From Bradyrhizobium retamae (GTDB taxonomy: Bacteria; Pseudomonadota; Alphaproteobacteria; Rhizobiales; Xanthobacteraceae): DNA of 64,000 nt. The stretch covers positions 62,001 through 126,000 of the forward strand of contig NZ_LLYA01000192.1 of assembly GCF_001440415.1 (NCBI RefSeq), given 5' to 3'. Below, piece by piece: positions 25,473 through 34,157 of the stretch; position 1 is the first letter of the stretch, and every line of letters starts with the position of its first letter. The notes below the pieces were generated by a model. That model did not search any database and was not told where the DNA came from. It worked only from the letters and a program-made list of their open reading frames with translations. A program made the translations under genes and the position numbers.

Positions 25473-26450
25473 ATGAAGTTCTTCAAAACGATGTTGCTGT
25501 TGCTGTTGCTGTTGTCGTTGCAGGCGCCGCCGGCTTTCGCACAGGAATACCCGAACCGGCCGATCACCCTCGTCGTTCCGTTCTCGGCCGGCGGACCTGG
25601 CGACGTGATCGCACGGCTGCTTGGAACATCGATGAGCGCGACGCTGAAGCAGTCGATCGTCATCGAGAACGTCGTGGGCGCCGGCGGCACGCTCGGCACC
25701 AATCGCGTCGCCAAGGCAACGCCGGACGGCTATACGCTGCTGCTGATGCATGTCGGCCAGGCGACTGCACCGGCGCTCTATGCCAAGCTGCCGTTCGATC
25801 CGATCGGCGATTTCGCGCCGATCGGTCTCGTCACCGACGTTCCGATGCTTCTGGTGGCGCGAGCGAATTTTCCAGCAAGGGACCTGAAGGAACTTGTCGC
25901 CTATGTGCGTGCTCAAGGCGACAAGGTCACCTACGGCAATGTGGGCCTCGGCTCCGCCTCGCATCTGTGCGGGCTGATGTTCATGAACGCGATCGACGCA
26001 AAGCTCACTCCGATCTATTACAAGGGCGGCGGACCGGCGCTCAACGACATCATCGCCGGTCACATCGACGTCTATTGCGATCCTGCAACCGGACCGACGC
26101 CCCATATCCAGGCCGGTACCATTCCGGGTTATGCGATTACCAGCAAGAAACGGGCTGCGACTCTGCCGAACGTGCCGACCGCGGCGGAGGCCGGCGTACC
26201 GGCGTTCGACGTCACCACCTGGTACGGAATGTATGCGCCGCGCAACACGCCCAAGCCCATCGTGGATGCGCTGGTCGCCGCCTTGCAAAAGGCGCTCAAG
26301 GATCCGCCGCTGGTCAACCGCTTCGCCGAGCTGAGCATGACGCCGGTCGAACAGGAGCAGGCCACGCCGGCGGCGCTCGATGCCTTCCTTCGGGCCGAAA
26401 CTGCCAAATGGTCGCGCATCATCAAGCAGGCAGGTATTGAGCCCCAATGA
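25473..26450 (+). CDS. Bug/TctC-type periplasmic binding protein
   Basis: The 325-residue protein has a hydrophobic signal peptide (KTMLLLLLLLSLQAPPAFAQ) and the Bug family opening YPNRPITLVVPFSAGGPGD. The mid-protein segments VTYGNVGLGSASHLCG and the YKGGGPALNDIIAGHID motif are typical. Bug proteins bind aromatic or aliphatic carboxylates, with or without TctAB permease partners. No TctAB genes are nearby, so it may serve sensing or work with a distant permease. Its place at the end of the cluster suggests it handles the same substrate class. Confidence 0.93.
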   Translation: MKFFKTMLLLLLLLSLQAPPAFAQEYPNRPITLVVPFSAGGPGDVIARLLGTSMSATLKQSIVIENVVGAGGTLGTNRVAKATPDGYTLLLMHVGQATAPALYAKLPFDPIGDFAPIGLVTDVPMLLVARANFPARDLKELVAYVRAQGDKVTYGNVGLGSASHLCGLMFMNAIDAKLTPIYYKGGGPALNDIIAGHIDVYCDPATGPTPHIQAGTIPGYAITSKKRAATLPNVPTAAEAGVPAFDVTTWYGMYAPRNTPKPIVDALVAALQKALKDPPLVNRFAELSMTPVEQEQATPAALDAFLRAETAKWSRIIKQAGIEPQ

Positions 26451-26544
26451 CCCAACTCCCGTCAGCCTTCAATCGCAGGGTAGGCCGGCTCATCATGCAA
26501 AACGGCTAGGCCGCATCGCAAAGACATTGGCGCCCTATCGCGCG

Positions 26545-27063
26545 TCATCGAGAACTACTGGGCGGGGCGCCGAGGATGCGGAGCAAATCGGGATCGTTCT
26601 GCAGGGTGTGAGCGCCAATCCCGAGGCCCCCGAGCGCGTAGACGCCGATCGCAATCCCGCCGACGGCCCAATACCCCGTGGCGATTCCGCCGGCCCCGAG
26701 GCCCAGCGCCAGCGCCATTCCAACGATGCATACGATGCCGAGGCTGATGCCGCCGAACGCCACCAAGCCCATCGCAACCCCACCAAATGCGGCGAAGCCG
26801 ACCGCGATATTGCCCACCGCAATGATGCCGCGGGCAGGCCTGAAGCCGACGAGCCACGTCGGGCCGAGCATGACGTGGATGAGCGGCAGACCGAGCAGAA
26901 TTGTCTGTGACTTGTATTCATAGAAGTACGGCGGCCGTCCTGCCCACGCACCGCTCGCCGCTGTTGCGGAACTTCGTTCCTGCAAAGGCCTGCCGCATTC
27001 GGGACAGGCCGTCGCCTGTTCGCTGATCTCCCGGCCACAATCCGCGCACCGTACCAAAGTCAT
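26545..27063 (-). CDS. Zinc-ribbon membrane protein
   Basis: The start at 27063 follows GGGAG and yields 172 residues. The N-terminus is a zinc ribbon with two CxxC knuckles (RCADCGREI and ACPECGRPL). After a linker the C-terminal two-thirds is hydrophobic and glycine-rich, with repeated units such as GGVAMGLVAFGGISLG, giving about four membrane spans. It resembles zinc-ribbon-plus-glycine-repeat membrane proteins of unknown role. The gene is isolated on the minus strand, converging with the Bug gene. Confidence 0.75.
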   Translation of the reverse strand: MTLVRCADCGREISEQATACPECGRPLQERSSATAASGAWAGRPPYFYEYKSQTILLGLPLIHVMLGPTWLVGFRPARGIIAVGNIAVGFAAFGGVAMGLVAFGGISLGIVCIVGMALALGLGAGGIATGYWAVGGIAIGVYALGGLGIGAHTLQNDPDLLRILGAPPSSSR

Positions 27064-27123
27064 CTTGGCATCTCCCGCATTCCTGATGTGCAGGTTCGCC
27101 CCATTTCTCAAATCGGAGCTGAA

Positions 27124-27478
27124 TCAGTTCCACATATGGACGGCGATAAGCCAGCCCATGCGTTCGCGCGCGAATATGTTCAGCCAGTTGCCCTTGTAGG
27201 GACCGCCGCCGCCAAGTCCCCGAAGTGCCCAGCGGCCCGACGCGACCAGAGAGGCATCCTTCGCGAACACGTCACCAAGATCGACGACATAGTCGCGAAA
27301 GCCTTGCGCACGGATATCGGCGAAGAACGTGCAGATCGCCTCCGCGCCGACGACGGTCGATCGTCTGGGCGGCACGATCCGGGCGTCCGGGGGTGTAGAA
27401 GCGGGCCAGATCGGTGACCTTGCCTGAGTTGAATGTGTGAGCCCACTCATCGACGAGGGCTTGCGTCTGTTGCTGCAT
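27124..27478 (-). pseudogene. Frameshifted SnoaL/DUF4440-like protein
   Basis: The first 28 codons from 27478 (MQQQTQALVDEWAHTFNSG) and the later frame (DARIVPPRRSTVVGAEAI, then GFRDYVVDLGDVF) form one NTF2-like protein when joined. The break lies in a run of five G on the plus strand at 27389-27393; with four, the reading frame is continuous. Proteins of this fold include ketosteroid-isomerase relatives and stress-linked hydrolases. A single-base homopolymer change may be a sequencing error or a real lesion. The joined length of about 118 residues is typical. Confidence 0.65.
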
Positions 27479-27773
27479 GATTGACGATTTCTCCCTCATC
27501 TGTGTGCGAAATCATCGGGCGCGACGGCCTGCTGCTGTGTTACGCCAAGCAGAGGCCAGAATACCCAGTCCTCAAGCGGACAGAGCGGCGTGATGGCCTC
27601 GTCCACGCCGGCTGGTCGGATGCGCACGCTATCCGTCGACGGGTAGTGGAGCACAATGCGCGTCGCTCCGAGCCGACGGGCAAAGCTCTGCGAGCCCGAG
27701 ATCGTTTCGCACGCGACCAACCCGCATGCCAGTGATTACATGGTTTTCGTGGAAGCGGTAGGTCAAAGACATC
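27479..27773. other. Short stretch without a supported gene
   Basis: A 74-codon minus-strand frame (27496-27720) reads with moderately protein-like composition. It has no recognised motif, ribosome site or neighbour that supports it, so it is not called. The stretch separates two broken genes and is probably part of the decayed element next to tRNA-Lys. Confidence 0.3.
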
Positions 27774-28079
27774 ATGCAACTGCGCGCAATCCGGGCTTGG
27801 CACTACACGCGACTGGTCGACGATGAGGTCCGCATCATTCAAGAGAACGGCATCTATCCAGGAACGCTGGAAACGCTGAAGCTGAGGCTCGACGCGCTGG
27901 TAGCAGCGGGATTGATAACAACAGCCGACGCAAAGGCTCTCTACGCCGCAACCCGTGCCATCATCCCGAGCAGAAACCTGGTCGGCTGGGCAAATTCTGG
28001 CTGGCATCCGATCCCATCGCGCACGTGTGCTGGCGGAATGGCTGGAGGCGCAGGCGGCGCGCGACAGCAATGGCGGTGA
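27774..28079 (+). pseudogene. Fragment of a conserved hypothetical protein
   Basis: The first 60 residues (MQLRAIRAWHYTRLVDDE, then TLETLKLRLDALVAAGLIT) look like a genuine protein start of a rhizobial family, as I recall it. A plausible continuation, GRLGKFWLASDPIA, lies in a different frame near 27985. The remainder of the open frame is low-quality sequence. The gene is therefore frameshifted and truncated, and runs into an integrase remnant. No function is known. Confidence 0.5.
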
Positions 28080-28101
28080 CGGAGCATGGCGCCTGAAGCC
28101 G

Positions 28102-28353
28102 TGCCCCTCGCTGATGTTCATCAATGGCGCCGGCGAGCTCGACCAAAAACACGACCAGGACCTGCGCGATACCTGTGTGATGCTGCTCGATCGCGCCGGC
28201 TGCGACCTGTTGACGATATGCGACATCCCCGGGCACTCGTACCGAAGCGCGCAGACGATCGTGAAGCACTACCGCGCCCGCAATGCCGATCGTGCCGATG
28301 CCGGCATCGACCGGCTCGAATTGCAGGTGCGCAAGGAAGGGATGAAGGGCTGA
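28102..28353 (+). pseudogene. Tyrosine recombinase (integrase) C-terminal remnant
   Basis: The frame encodes the catalytic end of a phage-type integrase. It has LRDTCVMLLDRAGCDLLTI with the box-II-like arginine, then IPGHSYRSAQTIVKHYRAR with the conserved His and the probable Tyr nucleophile, and a helical tail. The N-terminal and central parts are missing. It lies 280 bases from the 3' end of tRNA-Lys and points toward it, the normal place for an integrase next to its attachment site. It marks an old integrated element whose integrase is dead. Confidence 0.7.
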
Positions 28354-28633
28354 TCGCCGACCGGCCGAATCTCATTTCGGCCAACGCGGCCCGATCTGAG
28401 CTGGGGGCGCTCTGAGTGTAACTCCGAAGGCGGCTCGAGCACCTGGTCCAAGCACACTCGACGCGGTGCGCAGCGCTCCGCTTCTTTCTTGGCTGGTATC
28501 GACAAGAACCTTAAGAGAACTCCGTCAACTCGTCGCATGGCGTGCGACGTGCGATCACAAAAAGCGTCGCACGAGACCCGTTTTGTTCTCGGTAACACTT
28601 CCTCTAACCTATTGAAGAAGATTGCTTTCGCGA
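28354..28633. other. Gap between integrase remnant and tRNA-Lys
   Basis: No gene is seen. The gap would be expected to hold the attachment junction of the lost element. I did not find a second copy of the tRNA 3' end in this gap or notice one elsewhere in the window. Confidence 0.35.
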
Positions 28634-28709
<76 letters not shown>

Positions 28710-28825
28710 GGATATTTTAAGTCCGGCAAGACTTCGCGAGAGGGCGTCGTTTAGCAAAGCGATCCCGGGATGTCCAGCAAGCTGAGCGGAGTTTTCCCGG
28801 GCTTTGGCTGAGAGCCGGAACGGCG

Positions 28826-28850
28826 AAAAGCCGCTGGATTTCAGCGGCTT
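28826..28850 (-). terminator. Intrinsic terminator of the LTXXQ gene
   Basis: On the minus strand the sequence AAGCCGCTG-AAATC-CAGCGGCTT forms a perfect nine-base stem with a five-base loop, followed by a run of T (TTTTCG). It lies about 39 bases after the stop of the LTXXQ gene, in the right orientation to end its transcript. Confidence 0.8.
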
Positions 28851-28888
28851 CTGCCCATGTTCGGATCGGGCGCCGCTCAGGGGGCGCC

Positions 28889-29467
28889 TCAGAGCCGTTC
28901 GGGGCCGCCCCGGTCCGGGCCGCCGTCCCTGTCATACCTGTTCCGGTCATAGTCGCGATGGCGATCGAAGTCGCGGTCCATGCCCCGGTGCTCGCGGTGC
29001 CGCCAGCCTTCCCTGCCCCCGAACCGGTCCATACGGGTCAGGACGGCAAGCCGGCGTTTCTGGCTGTCATCCAGCGTCTTGTAGAGCGGGTCGGCCGCGT
29101 CCGCGATCCTCTTCATCGCGGCTGCCGAGGCCGCCATGGTCTCGGCCCGGTCGCGCAACCGCGTCACCGGATCGTCCGGCTTCTGGCTGGAATCGTCCCG
29201 CTGCGCGGTCATCCGCGCATTGGCGCGATCGATCCTTAGCTTGGCGAACTCCCGGACCGCGGCCTCGACCGGCGGCCACAGCTTTTCCTGCTCGGCCGTC
29301 AATTTGAGGCCGGCATGCACGGCTGCGATCCGTGCGTCGGTATAGGCCGCCCTATCCTCCGGGCTCATCCGCATATGGCCGTAGCCCCAATGGCGGTGCT
29401 GGGCATAGACGGCGGTCGAGCCGGCGATGGCAAGAACCGCGACGGCGGCGATGGTGAATTTCCTCAT
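28889..29467 (-). CDS. LTXXQ (Spy/CpxP-like) periplasmic protein
   Basis: The start at 29467 is set by AAGGAGG five bases upstream. The 192-residue product has a signal peptide (KFTIAAVAVLAIAGSTAVYA) and an LTAEQ motif at about residues 56-60 inside a helical region, as in Spy/CpxP proteins. The last 40 residues are an Arg/Asp/His/Gly-rich tail, which may bind metal. Family members are envelope-stress chaperones or metal-response proteins. It stands alone with its own terminator. Confidence 0.85.
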   Translation of the reverse strand: MRKFTIAAVAVLAIAGSTAVYAQHRHWGYGHMRMSPEDRAAYTDARIAAVHAGLKLTAEQEKLWPPVEAAVREFAKLRIDRANARMTAQRDDSSQKPDDPVTRLRDRAETMAASAAAMKRIADAADPLYKTLDDSQKRRLAVLTRMDRFGGREGWRHREHRGMDRDFDRHRDYDRNRYDRDGGPDRGGPERL

Positions 29468-29597
29468 GCGAACCTCCTTGAAAGGTTGCATGAAGATGAT
29501 CCTGCGTCAGTCGGCGTTCAACTTAAGGATTGGCAAGGGAGGCTTCCCTTACCAAGATGTAATGTGACCCCGTTTGATCCACCGCAATGCGATATTG

Positions 29598-30923
29598 CTA
29601 GAGCATCCCCAACGCACGCGGCAGCCACAACGAGAGCTCCGGCACGTAAGTGACGACGCCGAGGAAGATCAGCATGGTCAAAAGCCATGGCCACACCGCG
29701 ATCGTCAGCTCGGTGATGCCCATCTTGGCGATGCCGGAGGCGACGTAGAGGTTGAGCCCGACCGGCGGATGGCACATGCCGACTTCCATGTTGACGACCA
29801 TCAGGATGCCCAGATGCACCGGATGGATGCCGAGCTTGACCGCCACCGGAAACAGGATCGGCGCCATGATCAGCACGATCGACGACGGCTCCATGAAGTT
29901 GCCGGCGAGCAGCAGCAGCACGTTGACGATAAGCAGGAAGATGATCCAGTTGACGCCGACCGAGGTGATCCAGTTTGCGATGTGCTGCGGAATGTTTTCG
30001 TTCGCCATCAGGAATGAGAACAGCACCGCATTGGTGATGATGTAGAGGATCATCGCGCTCATATTGGCCGAGCCGAGCAGCACCTTCGGCACGTCCATGA
30101 GCGACATGTCGCGATAAACGAACACCGCAATCACGAAGGCATAGACCGCGCTGATCGCCGCCGCCTCCGTCGGCGTGAAGATGCCGGCATAGATGCCGCC
30201 GAGCACGATCACGATCAGCAGCAATCCCCACATGCACTTGCGGAACGCCGTGAAGCGCTCGCTCCAGCTCGCGCGCTGCAGCCGCGGATAATCGTTTCTC
30301 CAGGCGCGGTAGAAGGTGGTCAATCCAAGCAGCGTCGCCATCATCAGGCCGGGGATGACGCCGGCCATGAACATCTGGCCCACGGACGCCGACGATACCC
30401 GCTGGCCGGCGGGATCGAGCGCGATGCTGCCGCCAGTCGCCACGCAATAGATCACCATCACGATCGACGGCGGGATCAAGATGCCGAGCGCGCCTGATGT
30501 CGCGATGACGCCGGCGCCAAAGCGTTTCGGGAATCCCTGCTTGACCATCGCCGGCAGCATGATCGCGCCGATCGCGATCACCGTCGCGGGCGAGGATCCG
30601 GACACGGCGGCGAACAGCGCACAGGCCATGACGCCGGCAAGCCCCAGGCCACCATACCAGTGTCCGACCATCGAGGTCGCAAAATCGATCATGCGTCTCG
30701 CGACCCCGCCATGGGTCAGGAAATTTCCCGCGAGGATGAAGAACGGGATGGCCATGATCTCGAAATTGTCGATGCCGGTGAACAGCTTCAGCGCCACCGA
30801 CTCGGTCGGCACGTTCGTCATCGTGTAGATGACGGTGAGCACTGTCAGACCCAGCGCGATCGAGATCGGCATGCCCGTCAGCATCAGCAGGATCAGCAGT
30901 CCGAAGATGATGAAGGAGGTCAT
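29598..30923 (-). CDS. TRAP transporter large permease (DctM family)
   Basis: The 441-residue protein is the 12-span subunit of a TRAP transporter. It shows the opening LLILLMLTGMPISIALGL, the segment GVMACALFAAVSGSSPATVIAIG near 95 and LIPPSIVMVIY near 150. It overlaps the small permease gene by four bases and completes a DctP-DctQ-DctM set. TRAP systems import carboxylates using an ion gradient. The substrate is unknown, since only the transporter genes are grouped here. Confidence 0.95.
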   Translation of the reverse strand: MTSFIIFGLLILLMLTGMPISIALGLTVLTVIYTMTNVPTESVALKLFTGIDNFEIMAIPFFILAGNFLTHGGVARRMIDFATSMVGHWYGGLGLAGVMACALFAAVSGSSPATVIAIGAIMLPAMVKQGFPKRFGAGVIATSGALGILIPPSIVMVIYCVATGGSIALDPAGQRVSSASVGQMFMAGVIPGLMMATLLGLTTFYRAWRNDYPRLQRASWSERFTAFRKCMWGLLLIVIVLGGIYAGIFTPTEAAAISAVYAFVIAVFVYRDMSLMDVPKVLLGSANMSAMILYIITNAVLFSFLMANENIPQHIANWITSVGVNWIIFLLIVNVLLLLAGNFMEPSSIVLIMAPILFPVAVKLGIHPVHLGILMVVNMEVGMCHPPVGLNLYVASGIAKMGITELTIAVWPWLLTMLIFLGVVTYVPELSLWLPRALGML

Positions 30924-31498
30924 CGCGTCACCTCCGCGACGCCGGCACCGGGCGCATCGACGTCGACGCCCTCGACATGGGCATGGTCATGGTGCGGAAG
31001 TTCGCCCGTGAAGAAGTAGTGATACGCGACCTGCAGGAAGCGGAAGCACATCAGGTAGGAGCCGAGCGGAATACAGAGGTAGACGAACCAGCTCGGGATC
31101 TCGAGGTCCGGCGACACCTGGTCGGTGTGGTAAAGCCCGTAGACGAAATGCGCGCCCATGGTGCCGATGACGGCGGTGAAGAAGGCCCCGCAAAGCAGCC
31201 CGAACAGCACGATCGCGTTCTTCCAGGGCGACCTGACCTGGTTGACCACGACGTCGACGCCGACATGGATGCCGGTGCGGACGCCATAGGCGGCGCCGAA
31301 CTTGGCGACCCACACGAACATGTAGATGCAGAGCTCCTGCGCCCAGGACAGGTTGATCGGGAACAGGATCGGAAACAGGAAGGGAACGCCGAGCAGATAG
31401 CGATGGCAGACGGCGAGGAAGATGATGAAGGTCGCGAGCGCCATCAGCGTCGCGATCAATATCTCCTCAAGCCGATCGAGGATGCGAAGCAGTATCAA
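30920..31498 (-). CDS. TRAP transporter small permease (DctQ family)
   Basis: The 192-residue protein has four hydrophobic spans, an N-terminal amphipathic helix (ILDRLEEILIATLMALAT) and the DctQ-type LGVPFLFPILFPINLSWAQE segment. Its C-terminus carries an unusual His/Asp-rich tail (HHDHAHVEGVDVD). Its stop overlaps the DctM start by four bases. It is separated from the DctP gene by a 117-base gap with a strong hairpin. Confidence 0.93.
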   Translation of the reverse strand: MILLRILDRLEEILIATLMALATFIIFLAVCHRYLLGVPFLFPILFPINLSWAQELCIYMFVWVAKFGAAYGVRTGIHVGVDVVVNQVRSPWKNAIVLFGLLCGAFFTAVIGTMGAHFVYGLYHTDQVSPDLEIPSWFVYLCIPLGSYLMCFRFLQVAYHYFFTGELPHHDHAHVEGVDVDAPGAGVAEVTR

Positions 31499-31575
31499 TG
31501 TCCCCCCTTCAGGTCAGGCTTTTACGACGCCTCACCTTCCTTCGCGGCCGTGTGTTGCCGAGCCCCGACATACAA

Positions 31576-31603
31576 GGGCTTCCGTGCCTTGGCACGGAAG
31601 CCC
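31576..31603 (-). promoter_or_regulatory. Intercistronic hairpin between dctP and dctQ genes
   Basis: A perfect 12-base stem GGGCTTCCGTGC / GCACGGAAGCCC with a four-base loop lies 13 bases after the DctP stop. It is not followed by a strong T-run. Such hairpins stabilise the upstream message or partly end transcription, so the binding protein is made in excess over the membrane subunits. That effect is inferred from position and structure. Confidence 0.65.
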
Positions 31604-31615
31604 GACAACGTCGTT

Positions 31616-32617
31616 TCAGTTGGTTGCGCCCTTGGCTTCCTTCATGAACTCGTCAATCACCCCCTGGCCGACACGGCCGGCGACGTCTTTGTAGACCGAC
31701 TCCATCGCCTTGCGCATGGCTGAGTCCTGCTCCGGCGTCAGCTTGATAATCTCGCTCTTGCCGGTCTTGACGATCTCGGCGAGCGCGTCGTCGTTTTCCT
31801 TCTGCGACTGGCCGTTGCCGTAGGCGGTGGCTTCCTTCATCGCCTTCTCGCACTGGGCACGGACGTCGGCCGGCAGGCCATCCCAGAACTTCTTGTTCAC
31901 GACCACGATGTAGCCGATATAGCCGTGATTGGTGTTGGTGATGTACTTCTGCACCTCGTGCATCTTCTGGGTATAGATGTTCGACCAGGTGTTCTCCTGC
32001 CCGTCGACGACGCCCGTCTGCAGCGCCTGATAGACTTCCGAGAACGCCATCACCTGCGGGACCACGCCGAGGCCACGGAACTGGGCTTCCAGGACCTTCG
32101 AGGACTGGATGCGGAATTTCAGGCCGCGATAGTCGGCCGGCGAAATGAGCTTCTTGTTGGCGCTCATCTGCTTGAAGCCGTTATCCCAGTAGGCGAGACC
32201 GGTCATGCCCTTCGGCTCGAGCAGCTTGAGCAGCCTGGTACCCAGCGGTCCGTCGGTGACCTTACGCACCGTGGCGAGGTCGGGCAGGATATAGGGAAGA
32301 TCGAACACCTCGAATTCCTTGACGCCGATCGGGCCGAACTTGGCGTTCGAGGGCGCCAGCATCTGGACCGCGCCGAGCTGCAGCGCCTCCAGCTCTTCCT
32401 TGTCCTTGTAGAGTTGCGAGTTCGGATAGACTTCGACCTTGACCTTGCCGTTGGTGTATTTCTCGGCCAGTTCCTTGAATTTCTCCGCCGCGAGCCCCTT
32501 CGGCGTGTTGGTCGCCACCACGTGGCTGAATTTGATCACGATCGGCGACTGCGCCGCGGCCGGTCCGATCAGAGCCAACGCCGCGATCGATGCCGCAGCC
32601 AAAATCAATTTGCGCAT
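31616..32617 (-). CDS. TRAP transporter substrate-binding protein (DctP family)
   Basis: The start at 32617 is set by GGGAGGATAC and gives 333 residues with a signal peptide ending near AAAQS. The mature part begins IVIKFSHVVATNTPKG, the normal DctP entry, and contains the LKFRIQSSKVLEAQFRGLG segment with the ligand-salt-bridge arginine. It captures the substrate in the periplasm for DctQM. The longer open frame upstream is an artefact. Confidence 0.95.
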   Translation of the reverse strand: MRKLILAAASIAALALIGPAAAQSPIVIKFSHVVATNTPKGLAAEKFKELAEKYTNGKVKVEVYPNSQLYKDKEELEALQLGAVQMLAPSNAKFGPIGVKEFEVFDLPYILPDLATVRKVTDGPLGTRLLKLLEPKGMTGLAYWDNGFKQMSANKKLISPADYRGLKFRIQSSKVLEAQFRGLGVVPQVMAFSEVYQALQTGVVDGQENTWSNIYTQKMHEVQKYITNTNHGYIGYIVVVNKKFWDGLPADVRAQCEKAMKEATAYGNGQSQKENDDALAEIVKTGKSEIIKLTPEQDSAMRKAMESVYKDVAGRVGQGVIDEFMKEAKGATN

Positions 32618-33623
32618 GTATCCTCCCAGACTTTTTGCAGAACGCGAATGAGACGTTCCGAGCTTGCATGCCAGTTGCATCAATACAGACAAGCCTGCCG
32701 AATTGCCATTGCCCGTTAGCAGGGGCCGACTGCCGGGATTGCTGCGCTGCAAAAATAATGGCTTTCCCACCCTGCTGTCATCCCCGCGAAGGCGGGGTCC
32801 AGTACGCCGCGGCTTCTCGGTTCAATCACTGCTGTCTCTGGGATACTGGTCACCCGCCGGAGCCTGTCTTCACTCCGCGAGCGCCCTTGCGCTCGTCGCT
32901 GGGCGCGCATTCGCGCGACCCGTTGGCGGGTGACGACAACGGAATATGCGTTCGCGATCTCGCGGCATATTTCGCCCGAGGCTTGCATCTTCTTTGCCCC
33001 CTTCAAACTCAGAGGGCACAGGGAAGACCGGGTGCTGGCTGCACCCGCGGTCTCGTGTGCCATTGCGCATAGCAAAAGCGCACACGAGCATACAGGTACA
33101 GCGGGAGCATCCCGGCCTTCCCTGCGCAATGGCTTTACGGCTTGCTTCGAGCTCTCCCCGGAGAACGGCTTTCTTGCCTCCGTCGTCCCCGAGAAGCTTC
33201 GCTTCTTAGGGACTTAACGCCAGCACCGCGGCGCCAGAACCACACGACTTCGCCGTACGCTTCCTGCGCCTACGTCTTGCGCATTCCGCGTCCATCGCAT
33301 CTCACCGCACGTTCGTGACGATCGCGACCCGCCCCTCAAATTGGGTGAGACGGGCGGAGTTATGCCGCTGATTTGCTCTGCACGTTAAGCGAAATATTTT
33401 TGATTCTTTCTGATTCCTGGGCTTGACATGATTTCGGAAAATCAGAATTGATTTGCCCGTCCGTGCCAATTGGTCGCAGACGTGTAATTGAAATTCCGCT
33501 TGTGCACGGCGCGAAGCAGTTTGCAGATCGTACTACCAGCCGCGGGCGTGATCCGCGCAGTGTCGCCACAACCATGCACTGATGAAGATTGCGCTCCGCT
33601 AATGCGTGCGCCGGAGCCGGTAT
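32618..33623. repeat. Long intergenic region made of dispersed repeat modules
   Basis: No gene is supported in about 1 kb. It contains a GC hairpin CCCCGC-GAAG-GCGGGG at 32782-32797. A 27-base stretch at 32901-32927 is identical to 56725-56751, and the word CGGAGCCTGTC also occurs in both places. The block from about 32770 to 33230 has mirrored bits of open frame that resemble mobile-repeat ORFs I recall from Bradyrhizobiaceae genomes (for example MTTTEYAFAISRHISPE). It is probably a dispersed non-coding repeat rather than a gene. Confidence 0.55.
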
Positions 33624-34085
33624 CTATTTCGTCGCCTCGTCCGTGATGTCGTTCAAAACCTTCGTAAACGCCGCATAGTTGGGCGGGGTCTCCAGTCCAT
33701 GCCGCGGGTAGATTGTCTTATACAGATAGTCGGCTGAATTATAAGACAGCCATACCTTGCCCTGGTCATCCTCCCAAACAAGCGCCTTCGGAGGATTGTC
33801 GATCGCCAGCAATGGCGTCTTCGCCATTACCGGCGTGCCGAGTTTCGGATTGCCGAAGATGAGCACCGTGCGCGGGCGCATATCGATGCCGAACTTCTTT
33901 CCCGCAGCGGCGTGGTCGATCTCGGTGAACACAATGAACCCTGCGCCCTCCCTTGATTTGACGGCCGCGCCAAACCGCGAAATCGTATCCTTCACCGAAT
34001 GGTTGCTCGACTTCGTAATGATACCGTCATCCGCGAAAGCGGGTGTTACAAACAGGAGTGTCAAGAAAGCGACAATGAGTCTCAT
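33624..34085 (-). CDS. DUF302-domain secreted protein
   Basis: The 153-residue protein has a signal peptide (LIVAFLTLLFVTPAFA) and the DUF302 fold. The marks are HSVKDTISRFGAAVKSREG, the metal- or ligand-like TEIDHAAAG loop and LIFGNPKLGTPVM. DUF302 proteins are periplasmic and often found with thioredoxin or sulphur-redox genes; their chemistry is unknown. It is the last gene of the thioredoxin-CcdA-DUF302 unit, 72 bases after the CcdA-like gene. Confidence 0.9.
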   Translation of the reverse strand: MRLIVAFLTLLFVTPAFADDGIITKSSNHSVKDTISRFGAAVKSREGAGFIVFTEIDHAAAGKKFGIDMRPRTVLIFGNPKLGTPVMAKTPLLAIDNPPKALVWEDDQGKVWLSYNSADYLYKTIYPRHGLETPPNYAAFTKVLNDITDEATK

Positions 34086-34157
34086 CGGACTTCTCCTAAC
34101 TGGGTTTCCAATTTCAGGTAACCGGCACCACCCTTTGTATGAAACTCGCCGACCGGT

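Noticed and set aside
27496..27720. A 74-codon minus-strand frame between two broken genes
   Set aside because: Composition is acceptable but there is no ribosome site, no recognised motif and no conserved neighbour, so it is not called.
32930..33217. A 95-codon plus-strand frame beginning MTTTEYAFAISRHISPE
   Set aside because: It lies in dispersed repeat DNA and resembles repeat-borne frames I recall being over-annotated in Bradyrhizobium; no ribosome site.
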